The position numbers and the translations under genes are program-made. From the NCBI GenBank assembly GCA_963767635.1, contig CAVYEM010000001.1:744001-808000 (forward strand): a stretch of 64,000 nucleotides of DNA, read 5' to 3'. The notes below the pieces were generated by a model, which was given only the letters and a program-made list of their open reading frames with translations, was not told where the DNA came from and ran no database searches. This document shows, piece by piece, positions 43,849 through 53,256 of the stretch (position 1 is its first letter; every line of letters starts with the position of its first letter). The DNA is from CAVYEM01 sp963767635 (GTDB lineage Bacteria; Vulcanimicrobiota; Vulcanimicrobiia; Vulcanimicrobiales; Vulcanimicrobiaceae).

Positions 43849-45022
43849 AGCCGCGATCGTATCCGCGGCGCGCACGCCGATCGGCAAAGCGTTTCGCGGC
43901 GCGTTCAATCAAACGCACGGGGCGACGCTCGCAGGCCACGTCGTCCGGCACGCGGTGCAGCGCGCTGCGTTGGATCCGGCGGAGGTCGACGACGTCATTC
44001 TGGGCGTCGGCCTTCCGGAAGGCGCCACGGGAAACAATTTGGGCCGCGTGGCGGCACTGCGAGCGGGGTTGCCCGAGAGCGTGCCGGGAACGACGATCAA
44101 TCGCTACTGCGCGTCGGGACTGCAGGCGATCTCGCTCGCCGCAGGCCGCATCGTGCTCGATGGCGCTTCGGCGATCGTGGCGGGGGGCGCGGAGTCCATC
44201 AGCATGGTCCAAAACACGATGAACGTCCAGTTTTTCACGGAGGATTGGATCCTTCGGCACGAGCCCGATCTCTATATGCCGATGCTGCAAACTGCGGACT
44301 TTGTGGCCAAAAAATACAGCGTGTCCCGCGAACGGCAGGATGAATACGCGCTGCAGAGCCAGCAGCGCACCGCGCAGGCACAAGCGCGCGGCGCATTCGA
44401 CGAAGAAATCGTTCCGCTGCAGACGTGGAAGTACGTCGAAGAAAAAGGCGGCGGTGCGGTTCGCGAAGAGCAGGTGACGCTGAGCAAAGACGAAGGCAAT
44501 CGGCCGGACACTACGCTCGAAGGTCTGCTCGAACTCAAGGGCGTGCTCGATCCCCAATCCACGATCACCGCCGGCAACGCTTCCCAGCTCTCGGACGGTG
44601 CGGGCGCGGTCGTGGTGATGGAGTCCGCATTTGCGCAGCAGCGCGGAATGCGTCCGCTGGGATTTTATCGCGGAATGGTAGTGGTGGGAAACGCTCCGGG
44701 TGAGATGGGAATCGCGCCGGTTTATGCGATTCCGAAGCTGCTCGAACAGCACGGGCTGCGCGTGGACGACGTCGGCTTATGGGAACTCAACGAAGCGTTC
44801 GCGGTGCAAACGGTGTACGTTCGCGACACGTTGCGCATTCCCAACGATCGCTTCAACGTCGACGGCGGCGCGATTTCGATCGGGCATCCCTATGGACTTT
44901 CGGGTGCGCGCATGGTGATGCACGCGCTGATCGAAGGCCGCAAACGCGGCGTGAGGCACGTCGTCGTAACGATGTGCGTCGGCGGCGGGATGGGCGCCGC
45001 TGCCTTGTTTGAAATCGCTTAA
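43841..45022 (+). CDS. fadA: Acetyl-CoA acyltransferase (beta-ketothiolase)
   Basis: 393 residues. Cleaves 3-ketoacyl-CoA in the last beta-oxidation step. Catalytic Cys in TINRYCASGLQAISLAAGRI, His in GGAISIGHPYGLSGARM, and the C-terminal Cys loop VVVTMCVGGGMGAAALFEIA. The first strand EAAIVSAARTPIGKAFRGAF is typical. The ATG at 43841 lies inside the end of the previous gene. The operon is thus dehydrogenase-hydratase/dehydrogenase-thiolase, a complete cycle; no acyl-CoA synthetase or FadR-like regulator is visible. Confidence 0.96.
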   Translation: MREAAIVSAARTPIGKAFRGAFNQTHGATLAGHVVRHAVQRAALDPAEVDDVILGVGLPEGATGNNLGRVAALRAGLPESVPGTTINRYCASGLQAISLAAGRIVLDGASAIVAGGAESISMVQNTMNVQFFTEDWILRHEPDLYMPMLQTADFVAKKYSVSRERQDEYALQSQQRTAQAQARGAFDEEIVPLQTWKYVEEKGGGAVREEQVTLSKDEGNRPDTTLEGLLELKGVLDPQSTITAGNASQLSDGAGAVVVMESAFAQQRGMRPLGFYRGMVVVGNAPGEMGIAPVYAIPKLLEQHGLRVDDVGLWELNEAFAVQTVYVRDTLRIPNDRFNVDGGAISIGHPYGLSGARMVMHALIEGRKRGVRHVVVTMCVGGGMGAAALFEIA

Positions 45023-45107
45023 GCAAGCAGTATCCCCGTTGCTCTTGGTCCGTGGAGCGGGTAAGAAGCGGTAAGTCAGGCACTGCTTTGGAGGGAGAAC
45101 TATCGCA

Positions 45108-45467
45108 ATGAACATTGCCTTCGGCAAAGGCGCGGCGGGCTTCGCGTTCGCCGCCGCACTTGCCGTAATGCCGGCGTTTGCGCTCGGTCAGACGACCGCG
45201 GCGAGCCCGGCAGCGAGCCCCATGGCGACGACCGGGAGCTCGACCACCACTACTACGAACGCATCCCCCGTCGCCTCGCCGATGTCCGGCTCGACCACGA
45301 CGACGAACGGCACGACGACCACCGGTACCACGACCGGCGGCGGTGGCGGCTCCTCGGGATGGTGGGGCCTCATCGGGCTGGTCGGTCTGCTCGGTTTGTT
45401 CGGCATGGGCGGCCGGCGGAGCACCGTCGTAGACACGTACGATACCACCACCACGCGGCGCCCGTAG
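45108..45467 (+). CDS. WGxxGxxG-type secreted small protein
   Basis: 119 residues: signal peptide (FAAALAVMPAFALG), a Ser/Thr/Ala low-complexity stretch (TTTTTNASPVAS, TTTTNGTTTTGT) and the diagnostic C-terminal segment GWWGLIGLVGLLGLFGMGGR, which places it in the WGxxGxxG family of predicted cell-surface anchored proteins. The motif forms a short hydrophobic helix followed by basic residues, a sortase-like/CTERM-like layout. GGAGGGAG precedes the ATG. Confidence 0.85.
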   Translation: MNIAFGKGAAGFAFAAALAVMPAFALGQTTAASPAASPMATTGSSTTTTTNASPVASPMSGSTTTTNGTTTTGTTTGGGGGSSGWWGLIGLVGLLGLFGMGGRRSTVVDTYDTTTTRRP

Positions 45468-45487
45468 AAGCTAGCGGCATCTCGCAA

Positions 45488-45516
45488 CGGAGATGGGGCC
45501 GAAAGTCCCAGCTCCG
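45488..45516 (+). other. Stable structured hairpin between two genes
   Basis: CGGAG, an unpaired A, TGGG, loop GCCGAAAGT, CCCA, unpaired G and CTCCG form an extended hairpin 72 bp ahead of the next ATG. No known riboswitch class fits. It may be a leader element or a factor-dependent terminator. Confidence 0.35.
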
Positions 45517-45570
45517 CCATGCTTTAGCCTGCCGAATCGCGGGCGCTATCTGGAGATAGTCTAGGGCGGT

Positions 45571-46809
45571 ATGCTGGATCCCGGAGCGTTTTCGCAATCC
45601 TTGGATTCGTATCTCGATTCGCTGTCCGAAGATGACCTGCGAGCGGTGGTTTTGCGCAGCATCAAGCGATTGGACGGCGCGCATCGAACGCAACTCGCTT
45701 TGTTCTTGGGTCGTGACGTGTGCGTTGATCCCATCGACGAAGTGGGCGGCTCTTCACTGAACGATCGTGCGTTGCGCGGCTCCATCGAATCGTGCGGCTT
45801 GCTGCGCCAGCGCTTCGGCGCATTTTTGCACGATAATCCGCGTGCGATTCAGGCGCTTGGAAGCAGCACGGCGCAGCGCATTCTCCCCGGGGAGCAGCGC
45901 TCCGGATCGTCGTTGCTTGCGGCGCTCATGCGCCTGCCGCCCAAGACCGCCGTGCTGGTCGGATTAGTTCTCATCGTCGCCTTCGTTCCGCTCGTTGCGC
46001 AGTATGCGCAGCAGCGAGGTCTCATCGCCGAGCTTTCCACCATCCCGGTCGTCCCGCCAATCGCGAAATTTGCGTCCGTCGCCGTCGCGCGAGTGCATCG
46101 ACTGATGCCGCGCACGCGGTCGCACGCCCTGGCACGCAACGGTCGCGTTCAGCATTCGGTGAGCCGGAGTCCCGAGCGCCCCAGGACTCTCATCGCCGCG
46201 TACCCCATTCGCGCACGTCATGTGCGCGCTCGCGAAGTCGCTTTCCATCGGCCGCCGCGGCGCGCCCATCGCGTGCGCATTGTGAGGGCATGGAAATTCG
46301 ATCCCAAATACAATCCGTACTTCAATCGCAGCCGGTGGCGTAGCGCGCGGGCCTTGGCGGCGGTGCAGCGCGCTCGTGATGCGCAGCGCGCCCGCAGGCT
46401 CGCCACAGGCCGCGCTCGCATAGCGGGGCAACGCATTGCCGCACTTCCCCGGGGCTTCGCCGGCCGAGCCCGGTTGATGGTGAAGTCGTATATCGCCGCC
46501 GTCATCGCCGGCGACACCCGCGCGGCGCTGCAGCATCTGGGTTTGCCGCCGGGCGCAAACGCCGAGAACTTGAGCGAGTTGCCGATTGTGTCCCGCGGCG
46601 CGCATGCGCATGTGACCGGTCAGAGCCTGCAGCCGGATGGAACTCAACGGGTCGAAGTAAAGATCCGGGGCCGAGGCGGCGACTATTTCGAGGTCTTTAC
46701 CGTCGCGCACGATGGACCGGCTGTGCGCATCATGAACCGCTACTACGTTCCGGTGAACCGAACAGCCGAGGAGCGCACGGCTCGACTTCTGGCAAAGAAC
46801 GAGCATTAG
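45571..46809 (+). CDS. Single-pass membrane protein with Arg-rich stalk, unknown
   Basis: 412 residues. N-terminal helical domain (LDSYLDSLSEDDLRAVVLRS, ALFLGRDVCVDP), one TM helix (TAVLVGLVLIVAFVPLVAQ, ~125-143), then an extremely Arg/His-rich region (~170-300: RPPRRAHRVRIVRAW, ARARRLATGRARIAG) and a C-terminal NTF2-like module (MVKSYIAAVIAGDTRAALQH, VEVKIRGRGGDYFEVFTVAH). The basic stalk probably binds polyanions in the periplasm or nucleoid side depending on topology. No family recognised. Its TAG stop is in CATTAG, with galK starting inside. Confidence 0.75.
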   Translation: MLDPGAFSQSLDSYLDSLSEDDLRAVVLRSIKRLDGAHRTQLALFLGRDVCVDPIDEVGGSSLNDRALRGSIESCGLLRQRFGAFLHDNPRAIQALGSSTAQRILPGEQRSGSSLLAALMRLPPKTAVLVGLVLIVAFVPLVAQYAQQRGLIAELSTIPVVPPIAKFASVAVARVHRLMPRTRSHALARNGRVQHSVSRSPERPRTLIAAYPIRARHVRAREVAFHRPPRRAHRVRIVRAWKFDPKYNPYFNRSRWRSARALAAVQRARDAQRARRLATGRARIAGQRIAALPRGFAGRARLMVKSYIAAVIAGDTRAALQHLGLPPGANAENLSELPIVSRGAHAHVTGQSLQPDGTQRVEVKIRGRGGDYFEVFTVAHDGPAVRIMNRYYVPVNRTAEERTARLLAKNEH

Positions 46810-47914
46810 CCGGCAGGTCGAATCGCGCGCTCCCGGTCGCGTGAACCTGATCGGCGAACATACGGATTACAACGGCGGCTACGTGATGCCGTGCGCGATT
46901 TCGAGCGGCACGCGCGTCGTCGCGCGCGAACGCAGCGATCGGATCGTTTTCGCGCGATCCGGCTTTGCGGATAACGCGGAGTTCGATCTGGATCGTTTGC
47001 CCGCACGGCGCAGCGGCACGTGGACGGACTATCTGCGCGGACTCCTTATCGAACTTGTGGGCGCCGGAGTGGCGCTTCGCGGCGCGGATGTGGACATCAC
47101 CGCAGACGTGCCGATCGGCGCGGGTTTGAGTTCGTCGGCCTCGCTCGAAATCTCGCTCGCGCGCGCATTGCTCGCCGTCGCGCAGGCCGGCATCGATCTG
47201 CGCGATCTCGCGCGGCTGGCCCAAAGAGCGGAAGCGCGTCATGTGGGCACGCGCTGCGGCATCATGGATCAGTATGCGGTGCTGTTCGGCCGCAAAGGCA
47301 AAGCGCTGTTTCTTGACGCCTGCAGTTTGCAATTCGAATTGCTGGACGTGCCGGATTCCATCGCGCTCGTCATCTGCAACACGATGGCTGCGCATCGTCT
47401 TTCCGAGGGCGCCTATAACGAGCGGCGCCTCCAATGCGAGCAAAGCGTTGCGGCGCTGCAAGCGCGGTTTCCACAGCTCTCACATCTGCGCGACGTGTCG
47501 CCCGAGCGGCTAGAGGATGCGCGAACGCTGCTTTCTCCGCTGCTCTACCGGCGCGCATTGCATGTCGTTTCCGAAAATGCGCGCGTCTTGGAAGCCCGAG
47601 CGGCGCTCGTGCAACGGGACGTGCGGCGGTTCGGCGAACTGATGAACGCATCGCACCGCAGCCTGCGCGATGATTTTGAGGTGAGTTGTCCGGAACTAGA
47701 TACGATGGTGTCGCTTGCGCAGAGCATGCCGGGCGTTTATGGTGCGCGCATGACGGGCGGTGGATTCGGTGGCTGCACGGTCAACATGGTCGATGCCGCG
47801 GTCGCGGCGGATTTTCGCCGAGACATTGCGCGGGCATATTGGCAGCACACCGGCGTGCAGGCGGAGATTTACGACGGAACGCCAAGCGACGGAGCCGACG
47901 TGGCGCGTGACTAA
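46805..47914 (+). CDS. galK: Galactokinase, apparent AUU start
   Basis: 369 residues. Phosphorylates galactose at C1. The N-terminal signature SRQVESRAPGRVNLIGEHTD must begin at about ATT 46805, since the frame from 46757 upstream has no ATG, GTG or TTG; a GTG at 46841 would cut through the RAPGR block. Further motifs: NGGYVMPCAISSGTRV, the ATP loop VPIGAGLSSSASLEISLA, CGIMDQYAVLFGRKGKALFL (catalytic Asp in MDQ) and YGARMTGGGFGGCTVNM. AUU shares one base with the upstream stop (CATTAG). Overlaps galT by eight bases. Confidence 0.95.
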   Translation: MSRQVESRAPGRVNLIGEHTDYNGGYVMPCAISSGTRVVARERSDRIVFARSGFADNAEFDLDRLPARRSGTWTDYLRGLLIELVGAGVALRGADVDITADVPIGAGLSSSASLEISLARALLAVAQAGIDLRDLARLAQRAEARHVGTRCGIMDQYAVLFGRKGKALFLDACSLQFELLDVPDSIALVICNTMAAHRLSEGAYNERRLQCEQSVAALQARFPQLSHLRDVSPERLEDARTLLSPLLYRRALHVVSENARVLEARAALVQRDVRRFGELMNASHRSLRDDFEVSCPELDTMVSLAQSMPGVYGARMTGGGFGGCTVNMVDAAVAADFRRDIARAYWQHTGVQAEIYDGTPSDGADVARD

Positions 47915-48923
47915 CTGGCGCGCACATTCGCATCGCCGCTATAACCCGCTGACGGCGGAATGGGTCCTCGTATGCCCGCAACGGCTGGCGCGGCCGTGGC
48001 AGGGTGAAACGACGTCGCCGGCAAGTCAGCCCCGACCGGCATACGATCCGGCCTGTTATCTCTGTCCGGGAAACACGCGCGCCGGCGGCGAGCGCAATCC
48101 GCAGTACACCGGAACTTTCGCGTTCGACAACGATTACGCGGCGCTCACGATGGACGTCCCGCCGCTCCAAAGAGAACGGGATGAACTGCTTTGCGCGCGG
48201 CCGGAAATTGGACGCTGCCGCGTGCTCTGCTTTTCTCCGCGTCACGATCTGGACATCGCGCGCTTGGATACGCGCAGCCTTCGCGGCATCGTCGATGCAT
48301 GGACGCGCGAATACGTCGACTTAGGCGGGCTGCCGGACATACGGGCGGTCACGATATTCGAAAACCGCGGCGCAATGATGGGCGCGAGCAACCCGCATCC
48401 GCACGGTCAAATTTGGGCGAACGCTTCCATCCCGAACGAGCTTCGCAAAGAGTCTGAGAATCTCGCGCGTTACCGGCACGAGCACGGACGATGCCTGCTG
48501 TGCGCGTACGTCGAACTGGAGCTCGCCGAGCAGGAACGCATCGTTCATGCCGACGAGCACGTCTGCGTCCTGGTTCCATTTTGGGCGGTGTGGCCGTTTG
48601 AAGTGCTGGTGGTCAGCAGAACGCATGCGGGCGCCATCGACGTTCTTGGCGGCGAAGAGCGCGACGCGCTGGGGCGCGCGTTGCATCGGCTCACGAGCGC
48701 CTACGACCGGCTGTTCGCGGCGCCGTTCCCGTACTCGATGGGGCTGCATCAACAACCTACCGACGGTCGTACGCACGACGAATGGCACCTGCACGCGCAT
48801 TACTATCCGCCGCTGCTGCGATCGGCGAACGTTCGCAAGTATTACGTCGGCTATGAAATGCTGGCGCAGCCGCAGCGGGATCTGACTCCCGAAGAGGCGG
48901 CGCGGCGACTGCGCGAGGCATGA
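47907..48923 (+). CDS. galT: Galactose-1-phosphate uridylyltransferase
   Basis: 338 residues from GTG 47907. Exchanges UMP between UDP-glucose and galactose-1-P in the Leloir pathway. HIT-superfamily catalytic site NPHPHGQIWANASIP, zinc cysteines in YLCPGNTR and RCLLCAYVELEL, and the N-terminal RRYNPLTAEWVLVCPQR. The end THDEWHLHAHYYPPLLRSAN is also conserved. Overlaps galK (start) and the beta-galactosidase gene (ATGA). Confidence 0.96.
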   Translation: MTNWRAHSHRRYNPLTAEWVLVCPQRLARPWQGETTSPASQPRPAYDPACYLCPGNTRAGGERNPQYTGTFAFDNDYAALTMDVPPLQRERDELLCARPEIGRCRVLCFSPRHDLDIARLDTRSLRGIVDAWTREYVDLGGLPDIRAVTIFENRGAMMGASNPHPHGQIWANASIPNELRKESENLARYRHEHGRCLLCAYVELELAEQERIVHADEHVCVLVPFWAVWPFEVLVVSRTHAGAIDVLGGEERDALGRALHRLTSAYDRLFAAPFPYSMGLHQQPTDGRTHDEWHLHAHYYPPLLRSANVRKYYVGYEMLAQPQRDLTPEEAARRLREA

Positions 48924-50642
48924 CTTGCGCGCGCCCGCTGATCTGCGGCGAACTGCACTATCCGCGCATCCCGCACGAGTATTGGCGCGCGCGGCTCAAG
49001 ATGGCGCGCGCGATGGGCCTGCAAGCGATTTCCACGTACGTCTTCTGGAACCGGCACGAGCCGCGCGAGGGGTGTTTCGATTTTGCTCAAGACAACGACG
49101 TGCGAGCATTCGTATTGTTGGCGCGCGACGAAGGATTGGACGTCATCTTGCGACCTGGGCCCTACGTGTGCGCGGAATGGGATCTCGGCGGTTTGCCCGC
49201 GTGGCTGCTGCAGGATAGCACTCCTCTGCGAAGCGCAGACGATCGATTTATGGAGCCGGTTCGGCGGTGGCTGTGCTGCTTAGGTGAACAATTGGCTCCG
49301 CTGCAGCACGCATACGGCGGCCCGATCGTTGCGGTGCCAGCTCGAGAACGAATACGGCGCATTCGGATCGGACGACGCGTACTTGCGGGCACTGCGCGAG
49401 GCGCTGCAGGACGCAGGCTTCGACGCATCGCCGTATTACACGATCGACCAGCCCGGCGATCTCGTGCGCGGCTCGCTCCCCGACGTGCCGATTGCGGTGA
49501 CGTTCGCGCCGGGCGACCCCGGAGTGCAGTTTGCGCAAGTTCGTTCGATGCGTCCCAGTGCACCGTTGCTTTGCGGCGAATACTGGGCCGGCTGGTTCGA
49601 TCACTGGGGCGAGCCGCACGCGACGTCCGATGACGATCAGCAGGTCAACGATTTGGAATGGATGCTCTCACGCGGCGTGTCGGTGAACGTGTACATGTTT
49701 CACGGTGGAACGAACTTCGGTTTTTGGAACGGCGCCAATGCGTTCGACCCTCATCCCTATCAGCCGACCACGACGAGCTACGATTATCGCGCTGCGCTCG
49801 ACGAAGCAGGACGCCCGACCGAAAAATTTTTCCGTTTTCGTGAAGCGATCGCTCGGCATGCCGCTGCGCCGCTCGTCGAAGTACCCGCTTCGCCGCGCGT
49901 TGGGGCGCTCAGGCGCGTGCAATTCGAGCGATGTCTGCCGCTGGACGCATGCCGTATGCCGTGCATAGAGAGCGATCGCCCCCAGCCGATGGAAAACTTC
50001 GGGCAGTATTTCGGCTATGTACTCTATCGCACGACGCTGCCGGGCCCGGGCAGCGGCATTCTGGAGATCGATGAACTGCGCGACTACGGCGTCGTCGCGC
50101 TTGACGGTGCCGTGATCGCGCATTTGGATCGCCGCTTGGGAGAATCGCGCATCGACCTGCGCTGCGAAGGCGAACGGGCGACGCTGGATATCCTGGTCGA
50201 GAACTGCGGGCGAATCAATTACGGTCCCGCTCTGTCATCGGAACAAAAGGGCATCACGCGCGACGTGCGCTGGCGCGGAGATTCGCTGCGCGGGTGGCGC
50301 ATGTATCCGCTCTCGCTCGAGGTACTCGACGGCGCGCGCTGGTTGGATCGCCCGTGCGACAAACCGGCCTTCTATTGCGTGCGTTTCGATTTGGAAGAAC
50401 CGTCGGATACGTTCTTAGACGTGCGGCAATTGCGCAAGGGCGCGCTGTGGGTAAACGGGCGCAATGCCGGCCGTTTTTGGCACATCGGCCCGCAGTGCTC
50501 GTTATACGTGCCGGCAGTGTGGCTGCACCCGGGGCTCAACGAACTCATGGTATTCGATGTTTTCGGCCATCGGGCGTTTCCGTCCGTTTGCGGCAGCGAG
50601 CGTCCGATCGTGCTTGCTTCGGAAACTTCAGAAATTATTTAA
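48920..50642 (+). CDS. GH35 beta-galactosidase, one frameshift
   Basis: About 573 residues when corrected. Releases galactose from galactosides, feeding galK-galT. GH35 opening block: CGELHYPRIPHEYWRARLKM, YVFWNRHEPREGCFDFA and VILRPGPYVCAEWDLGGLPAW. An extra C at 49337-49338 breaks the frame exactly before the acid/base motif QLENEYGAFGSDDAYLRAL; the nucleophile Glu lies in LCGEYWAGWFDHWGEP. The C-terminal jelly-roll-type domains (WRMYPLSLEVLDGARW, RKGALWVNGRNAGRFWHIGP) finish the protein. No signal peptide, so it is intracellular and acts on imported oligosaccharides. Confidence 0.9.
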
Positions 50643-50716
50643 AGATTGGTCGATCGCTCCGATGGGAACGAATACCGCATCACTGCGCAGCAAGAACTAA
50701 AAAGGATGGTCCGTTT

Positions 50717-50884
50717 ATGGAAGGCGATTTTCGCGCGATCGAGCAGCACTTGGAGACGATCGCCAACGAATTGCGGTTGATTCGGGAAGCGCTCGAAGCG
50801 CAGAGCGAATACGACGAGCGTGAGGACGAGGACGAAGAGGAAGACGACGAGTATGACGGCGAGGAAAACGGCGAGGAGGAATGA
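50717..50884 (+). CDS. Small acidic protein
   Basis: 55 residues: an amphipathic helix (RAIEQHLETIANELRLIREA, coiled-coil-like) and a Glu/Asp-rich tail (DEREDEDEEEDDEYDG). AAGGA lies ten bases before the ATG. Found downstream of the galactose operon; role unknown, perhaps a protein-interaction or nucleic-acid mimic. Confidence 0.6.
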   Translation: MEGDFRAIEQHLETIANELRLIREALEAQSEYDEREDEDEEEDDEYDGEENGEEE

Positions 50885-50887
50885 GCG

Positions 50888-51133
50888 CTATCCTTCGAGC
50901 GCGCGTTCTATCGTACTCCAGATCATCGCGCGCGGGATGAACATCGGCACTTCTTCCAAGGTCAAGGTCAGCGTGCGCGCTTGCGGATCGTACGCATAGC
51001 GCCCTTTCATTCCTTGGCTCTCTATCGTTCCCGCGTCGCCTTCGGGGAGATTTACGTACGCTCCGATTGTGCTTTTCAGTCGATCGGCTTTGGCGCGATC
51101 CACGTCGCGATACACTTTTGTTTCATCGGGCAT
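50888..51133 (-). CDS. Small conserved-looking protein, unknown
   Basis: 81 residues, with AKADRLKSTIGAYVNLPEGD, KGRYAYDPQARTLTLTLEEV and a C-terminal amphipathic helix PMFIPRAMIWSTIERALEG. It lies ten bases downstream of the ROK kinase on the same strand, so both are probably one transcript. Overall pattern resembles a small ferredoxin-like or ASCH-free beta-alpha protein; I cannot name a family. Confidence 0.6.
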   Translation of the reverse strand: MPDETKVYRDVDRAKADRLKSTIGAYVNLPEGDAGTIESQGMKGRYAYDPQARTLTLTLEEVPMFIPRAMIWSTIERALEG

Positions 51134-51142
51134 GGCAGCGTA

Positions 51143-52040
51143 TTACGGCCACAGCATGGCGGCTCCTCGTACGCCGCTGGAGTCGCCGTAACGTGCGCGC
51201 ACGATTCTCGTACACACGCTATCCGAAAAGACGTACCGTTCGAGCAGCGACGGCAGCGATGCATACAAACGTTCGACGTTTGAGACGCCGCCGCCAAGAA
51301 CGATTGCGTCCGGATCGAGCACGTTTACGACGATGGCGAGCGAACGCGCCAGCCTATCCTCGTAGCCGGACATAGCGCGTTGGGCAAGAGCGTCACCGGA
51401 ACCCGCGAGGGAAGCGATCTCCGCAGGCGTCAAAGACTTCGCCGCCGGCTTCAACGTACTGCCGCGCGAGCGCAGGACCCGATAAAAAGGTTTCGATGCA
51501 GCCGCGCTTCCCGCAGTAACATCGTGGCCCGGGCAGTTCTTGCGGCGCGGGCCACGGCAGCGGGTTGTGGCCCCACTCTCCGGCGATGGCGTTGGGGCCT
51601 TGCACGATGCATTTGTCGAGGGCAATGCCGCCGCCGACGCCCGTGCCGAGGATCACGCCGAAGACCACGCTCGCATCGCAACCCGCGCCGTCCACCGCTT
51701 CGGACAGCGCGAAGCAGTCGGCATCGTTCGCCATGCGGATCTCCCGCTGCAGCGCGCGTTCCAGATCGAGTTTGAGCGGCTTGCCGATGAGCACGGTGCT
51801 GTTGGCGTTTTTGATCAGGCCGCTTGCCGGCGCGATCGCACCCGGCGTGCCGATGCCGAGCGTCCCCGCAGCGTTCAGGGCACGTTCCGTTTCGCGCACC
51901 AGATTCGCGATCGCGTCGAGCGTGGCATCGTAATCGCCGGCGGGCGTCGGGATGCGCCGCCGCATCAACGCTTTGCTTGCGTCGAGCGCGACGATCTCGA
52001 TTTTCGAGCCGCCCAGATCGACACCGATTCGAACGGACAT
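51143..52040 (-). CDS. ROK-family sugar kinase, one frameshift
   Basis: About 298 residues when corrected. Phosphate/ATP site VRIGVDLGGSKIEIVALDAS at the start, then GTLGIGTPGAIAPASGLIKN, NDADCFALSEAVDGAGCDAS (catalytic Asp in NDAD), GVILGTGVGGGIALD and the ROK zinc signature CYCGKRGCIETFLSGPALAR. Near 51437-51440 one base too many switches the frame to SLTPAEIASLAGSGDALAQR, NVLDPDAIVLGGGVSN and RGAAMLWP*. Probably a glucokinase or fructokinase, given the adjoining galactose genes. Divergent from the enolase-superfamily gene. Confidence 0.9.
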
Positions 52041-52095
52041 TCGCAGAGTGTGCGTGGCGGCGGAAGAGCGTTCCTTTGCATGGAATACGCAATGC

Positions 52096-53256
52096 GTGCG
52101 CATCGTCGAGATTCGCGAGCGTCCTGTGCGCATTTCGCGCTTCAAGGATCCGCTGCTGCCGTCGGGCGGACTAACGACAAGCATCGTGGCGATCACGACG
52201 GACGTAACCCTGCACGGCCAAGCCGTAATCGGCTACGGGTTTTCATCGATCGGCCGATTCGCGCAGAGCGGTCTGATTCGCGAGCGGTTCGCGCCGCGAT
52301 TGCTGGCGGCAAAAGAAGAGCTCGATCCGCTGCGTGCCTGGCAGATCATGATGCAGGGCGAGAAGGCGGGAGGCCACGGCGAACGCTGCGTCGCCGTGGG
52401 AACGCTCGACATGGCGCTTTGGGATGCGGCCTCAAAAATTGCCGGCGAGCCCCTGCATCGCTATCTGGCCGCTTCTGTCCCGCGACTCGCGCGTCCCACG
52501 GAACGGATCGCCGTGTACGCCGGCGGCGGCTATCCGTATCCCGGCGACGATGCGGCGCAGCTCGGTGACGAGGTTCGCGCGTTTTTGAATGCGGGCTATA
52601 CGCGCGTCAAAATCAAGATCGGCTCCGCGCCGCTCGATGCGGATCTGCGCAGAATCGAAGCGGTGCTCGCGGTAATCGGCAGGCCGGAGTGTCTGGCCGT
52701 AGATGCAATGAACGCCTACGATGCGAAGCACGCATTAGCGGCTGCACGTGCGCTGGAGCCGTACGGATTATGGTGGTTCGAGGATGTCTGCGATCCACTC
52801 GATTTCGAAACGCAAGCTCGCATCGCGTCGGTGTATCCCGGTACGATCGCGTCGGGCGAAGCGTTGTTCTCCTCGGCCGAAGCGAAGCTGCTGCTGCGCT
52901 ACGGCGGATTGCGAAGCGACCGCGACATTCTGCTCTTCGATCCGGTGCATTGCTATGGTCTGGGAGGCTTCGTGCAAATCCTGGAGACGTTTGACGCGCA
53001 GGGCTGGCCGCGCTCGGCGTTTTGGCCGCACGGCGGCCATCTGTTCTCGCAGCACGTCGTCGCCGCGTTCGGCTTAGGCGGCGCTGAAGTAAACCCCAGC
53101 AGTTTCGTTCCGTTCGGCGGCTTGGCGGATGCAACCGCGGTTCACGAAGGCACCGTTGCGCCGCCCGGCGCGCCGGGAATCGGCTTTGAGCAGAAGCGCG
53201 ACTTGTTCGAGCTGTTTTCCGATTTGGGAGAGCGGGATCGGGTTACAGCCTCCTGA
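52096..53256 (+). CDS. Enolase-superfamily dehydratase, D-tartrate-dehydratase-like
   Basis: 386 residues from GTG 52096. Mandelate-racemase subgroup: LTTSIVAITTDVTLHGQAVI, GYGFSSIGRFAQSGLIRERF, MMQGEKAGGHGERCVAVGTL, the catalytic KxK in RVKIKIGSAPLDADLRRI, metal ligands in LAVDAMNAYD, WWFEDVCDPLDF and IASGEALFSS, and the catalytic His region RSAFWPHGGHLFSQHV. These blocks match the D(-)-tartrate dehydratase (TarD) subfamily closely, though substrate specificity needs assay. The 3' end overlaps a decayed isopropylmalate/tartrate-dehydrogenase-like remnant on the other strand. Confidence 0.88.
   Translation: MRIVEIRERPVRISRFKDPLLPSGGLTTSIVAITTDVTLHGQAVIGYGFSSIGRFAQSGLIRERFAPRLLAAKEELDPLRAWQIMMQGEKAGGHGERCVAVGTLDMALWDAASKIAGEPLHRYLAASVPRLARPTERIAVYAGGGYPYPGDDAAQLGDEVRAFLNAGYTRVKIKIGSAPLDADLRRIEAVLAVIGRPECLAVDAMNAYDAKHALAAARALEPYGLWWFEDVCDPLDFETQARIASVYPGTIASGEALFSSAEAKLLLRYGGLRSDRDILLFDPVHCYGLGGFVQILETFDAQGWPRSAFWPHGGHLFSQHVVAAFGLGGAEVNPSSFVPFGGLADATAVHEGTVAPPGAPGIGFEQKRDLFELFSDLGERDRVTAS

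Noticed and set aside
43849..44222. C-terminal 125 codons of the uncorrected fadJ frame
   Set aside because: They overlap thiolase in a wrong frame, are Arg/Ser-rich and appear only because of an extra C near 43823.
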